Translations under genes and position numbers: made by a program | In this document: positions 6,655-7,991 of the stretch, piece after piece | How the letters are laid out: every line of letters begins with the position of its first letter | Position numbering within the stretch: position 1 is the stretch's first letter | Notes under the pieces: model-generated | Database searches by the model: none | Told to the model about the DNA's origin: nothing | The model's input: only the letters and a program-made list of their open reading frames with translations | NCBI GenBank assembly: GCA_017556895.1 | Contig: JAFYLX010000166.1 | Coordinates: forward strand, 1 to 7,991 | Source: Bacillota bacterium | Lineage (GTDB): Bacteria; Bacillota_A; Clostridia; Peptostreptococcales; Anaerovoracaceae | Length of the DNA stretch: 7,991 nucleotides | Direction: 5' to 3'

Positions 6655-7991
6655 TTGAGAACTATTGTAAATTTTAATGCAAAATGGGCATTTACAAAGC
6701 AGGCAGACGCTATTCCTGCTACACTTCCACTGGACTGGAACTGGGTAAACCTTCCACACACTTGGAATGCACTTGACGGTAACGACGGTGGCAACGACTA
6801 TTTCCGCGGTAACGGTTACTATGCTAAGGCGTTAGATAAAATGGATTTACCAGAAGCAGATAAGTATTACCTTGAAATCAAGGGTGCTAACTCTTCTGCC
6901 GATGTATACTTAAACGGTAAGCACCTTGCTCACCACGATGGCGGTTACTCCACTTGGAGAGTTGACATCACTGAAACATTAGAAAGAGAAAACCTATTTG
7001 CTATCGTAGTAAACAACGAAGCGAATGAAACTGTATATCCTCAGATGGCTGACTTTACATTCTACGGTGGTCTATATCGTGATGTAAACATCATCTGTGT
7101 TAAGGAATCTCACTTTGACCTTGAATATTATGGATCATACGGCGTGAAGATCACTCCAGAAGTAGTAGGAAAGGACGCAAAGGTAGAAATCCTTACTACT
7201 GTTACTAACAAGAAAGAAGGACAGACTGTTCGTTACACTATCTATGCTGCTGATGGAACAGAAGTAGCAAAGGCAGAAACTGAAGAAACTAAGGCTGTTC
7301 TTGACATCGCAGACGTTCATTTATGGCATGGTCGTAAGGATCCTTACTTATACTGTGCATGTGTTGAACTAGTTGAAGCTGGCGAAGCTATCGACTGTGT
7401 ATGCACTAACTTCGGTGTAAGAACATTCGAAATTCATCCAGAAAACGGTTTCATCTTAAACGGCGAAGAATATCCATTAAGAGGTGTTTCAAGACACCAG
7501 GACAGAGCTGTTGTTGGTAATGCTTTATTACCTGAACACCACATCGAAGATATGGAATTAATCGCTGAAATGGGAGCAAACACAATCAGACTTGCTCACT
7601 ACCAGCATGACCAGTTCTTCTATGATTTATGTGACGAATACGGTATGGTGATTTGGGCAGAAATCCCTTACATCTCAAGACATATGCCTACAGGTAGAGA
7701 AAATACAATTTCTCAGATGAAGGAATTAGTAGTTCAGAACTACAACCACCCATCCATCGTAGTTTGGGGTCTTTCCAACGAAATCGGTATCGGTGGTTCT
7801 GATGCTGACTTACTTGAAAATCATCACATTTTAAACGATATTTGCCACGAAATGGACAAGACTCGTTTAACTACAATCGCGGCAGTATCAATGTGCGGAA
7901 TGGACGATCCATACCTTCAGATTCCTGACGTAGTTTCCTACAACCACTACTTCGGTTGGTACGGCGGCGAAACTGACATGAACGGTCCTTG
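6655..7991 (+). CDS. Glycoside hydrolase family 2, probable beta-galactosidase (3' partial)
   Basis: This retaining glycosidase probably splits beta-galactosides in the cytoplasm; no signal peptide is seen. Starting at TTG 6655, 445 codons are open to the window edge, and the C-terminal part is missing. Domain order fits GH2. First is a sugar-binding jelly-roll (about 5-150), with LPHTWNALDGNDGGNDYFRG (33-52), DVYLNGKHLAHHDGGYS (83-99) and FTFYGGLYRDV (134-144). An Ig-like domain (about 160-258) follows, then the TIM barrel, with RGVSRHQDR (276-284), GANTIRLAHYQHD (307-319) and CDEYGMVIWAEIPY (326-339). The second GH2 signature, NYNHPSIVVWGLSNE (362-376), ends in the acid/base Glu376. The nucleophile Glu should lie beyond the edge. 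YNHYFGWYGG (429-438) also recalls beta-glucuronidases, so substrate is not certain. It has its own promoter and a possible operator. A lactose or galactoside transporter is not visible here. Confidence 0.93.
   Translation, partial: MRTIVNFNAKWAFTKQADAIPATLPLDWNWVNLPHTWNALDGNDGGNDYFRGNGYYAKALDKMDLPEADKYYLEIKGANSSADVYLNGKHLAHHDGGYSTWRVDITETLERENLFAIVVNNEANETVYPQMADFTFYGGLYRDVNIICVKESHFDLEYYGSYGVKITPEVVGKDAKVEILTTVTNKKEGQTVRYTIYAADGTEVAKAETEETKAVLDIADVHLWHGRKDPYLYCACVELVEAGEAIDCVCTNFGVRTFEIHPENGFILNGEEYPLRGVSRHQDRAVVGNALLPEHHIEDMELIAEMGANTIRLAHYQHDQFFYDLCDEYGMVIWAEIPYISRHMPTGRENTISQMKELVVQNYNHPSIVVWGLSNEIGIGGSDADLLENHHILNDICHEMDKTRLTTIAAVSMCGMDDPYLQIPDVVSYNHYFGWYGGETDMNGP

Overview
The window (about 40% GC by eye) carries six protein genes, all on the + strand and tightly packed. 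It looks like part of the chromosome of an anaerobic, fermentative low-GC Firmicute, most likely of the class Clostridia. The evidence is a group-B-type monomeric [FeFe] hydrogenase, strong AAGGAGG Shine-Dalgarno sites with TTG starts, A/T-ending codons, and transporters of the NhaC, SulP and MepA-like MATE types. Genus cannot be fixed from the sequence. I see no mobile element, CRISPR array, tRNA or rRNA, and no gap over 300 bases without a gene; the longest gaps are 88 and 97 bases.

Layout. (1) 1-1975: a MATE efflux transporter whose 5' end lies outside the window, overlapped by 8 bases by a small SAM-dependent methyltransferase. (2) 2064-3707: a SulP anion transporter with a C-terminal STAS domain, closed by a clear rho-independent terminator (3712-3739). 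(3) 3778-6557: an NhaC-family Na+/H+ antiporter and, 29 bases later, a monomeric [FeFe] hydrogenase, probably co-transcribed. (4) 6567-7991: a near-consensus promoter, a 25-bp imperfect palindrome and the first 445 codons of a glycoside hydrolase family 2 enzyme, probably a beta-galactosidase, running off the right edge.

How the genes may work together (inference). The GH2 enzyme would release sugars for fermentation. The hydrogenase could dispose of electrons from reduced ferredoxin as H2, or take up or sense H2. The antiporter beside it handles Na+/H+ balance. The SulP protein imports an anion (sulfate, bicarbonate or a dicarboxylate). MATE plus methyltransferase looks like a small export/modification pair. 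Nothing here is clearly a new system. The points most worth a second look are the operator-like palindrome in the GH2 leader, the antiporter-hydrogenase pair, and the variant signature motif of the NhaC protein.
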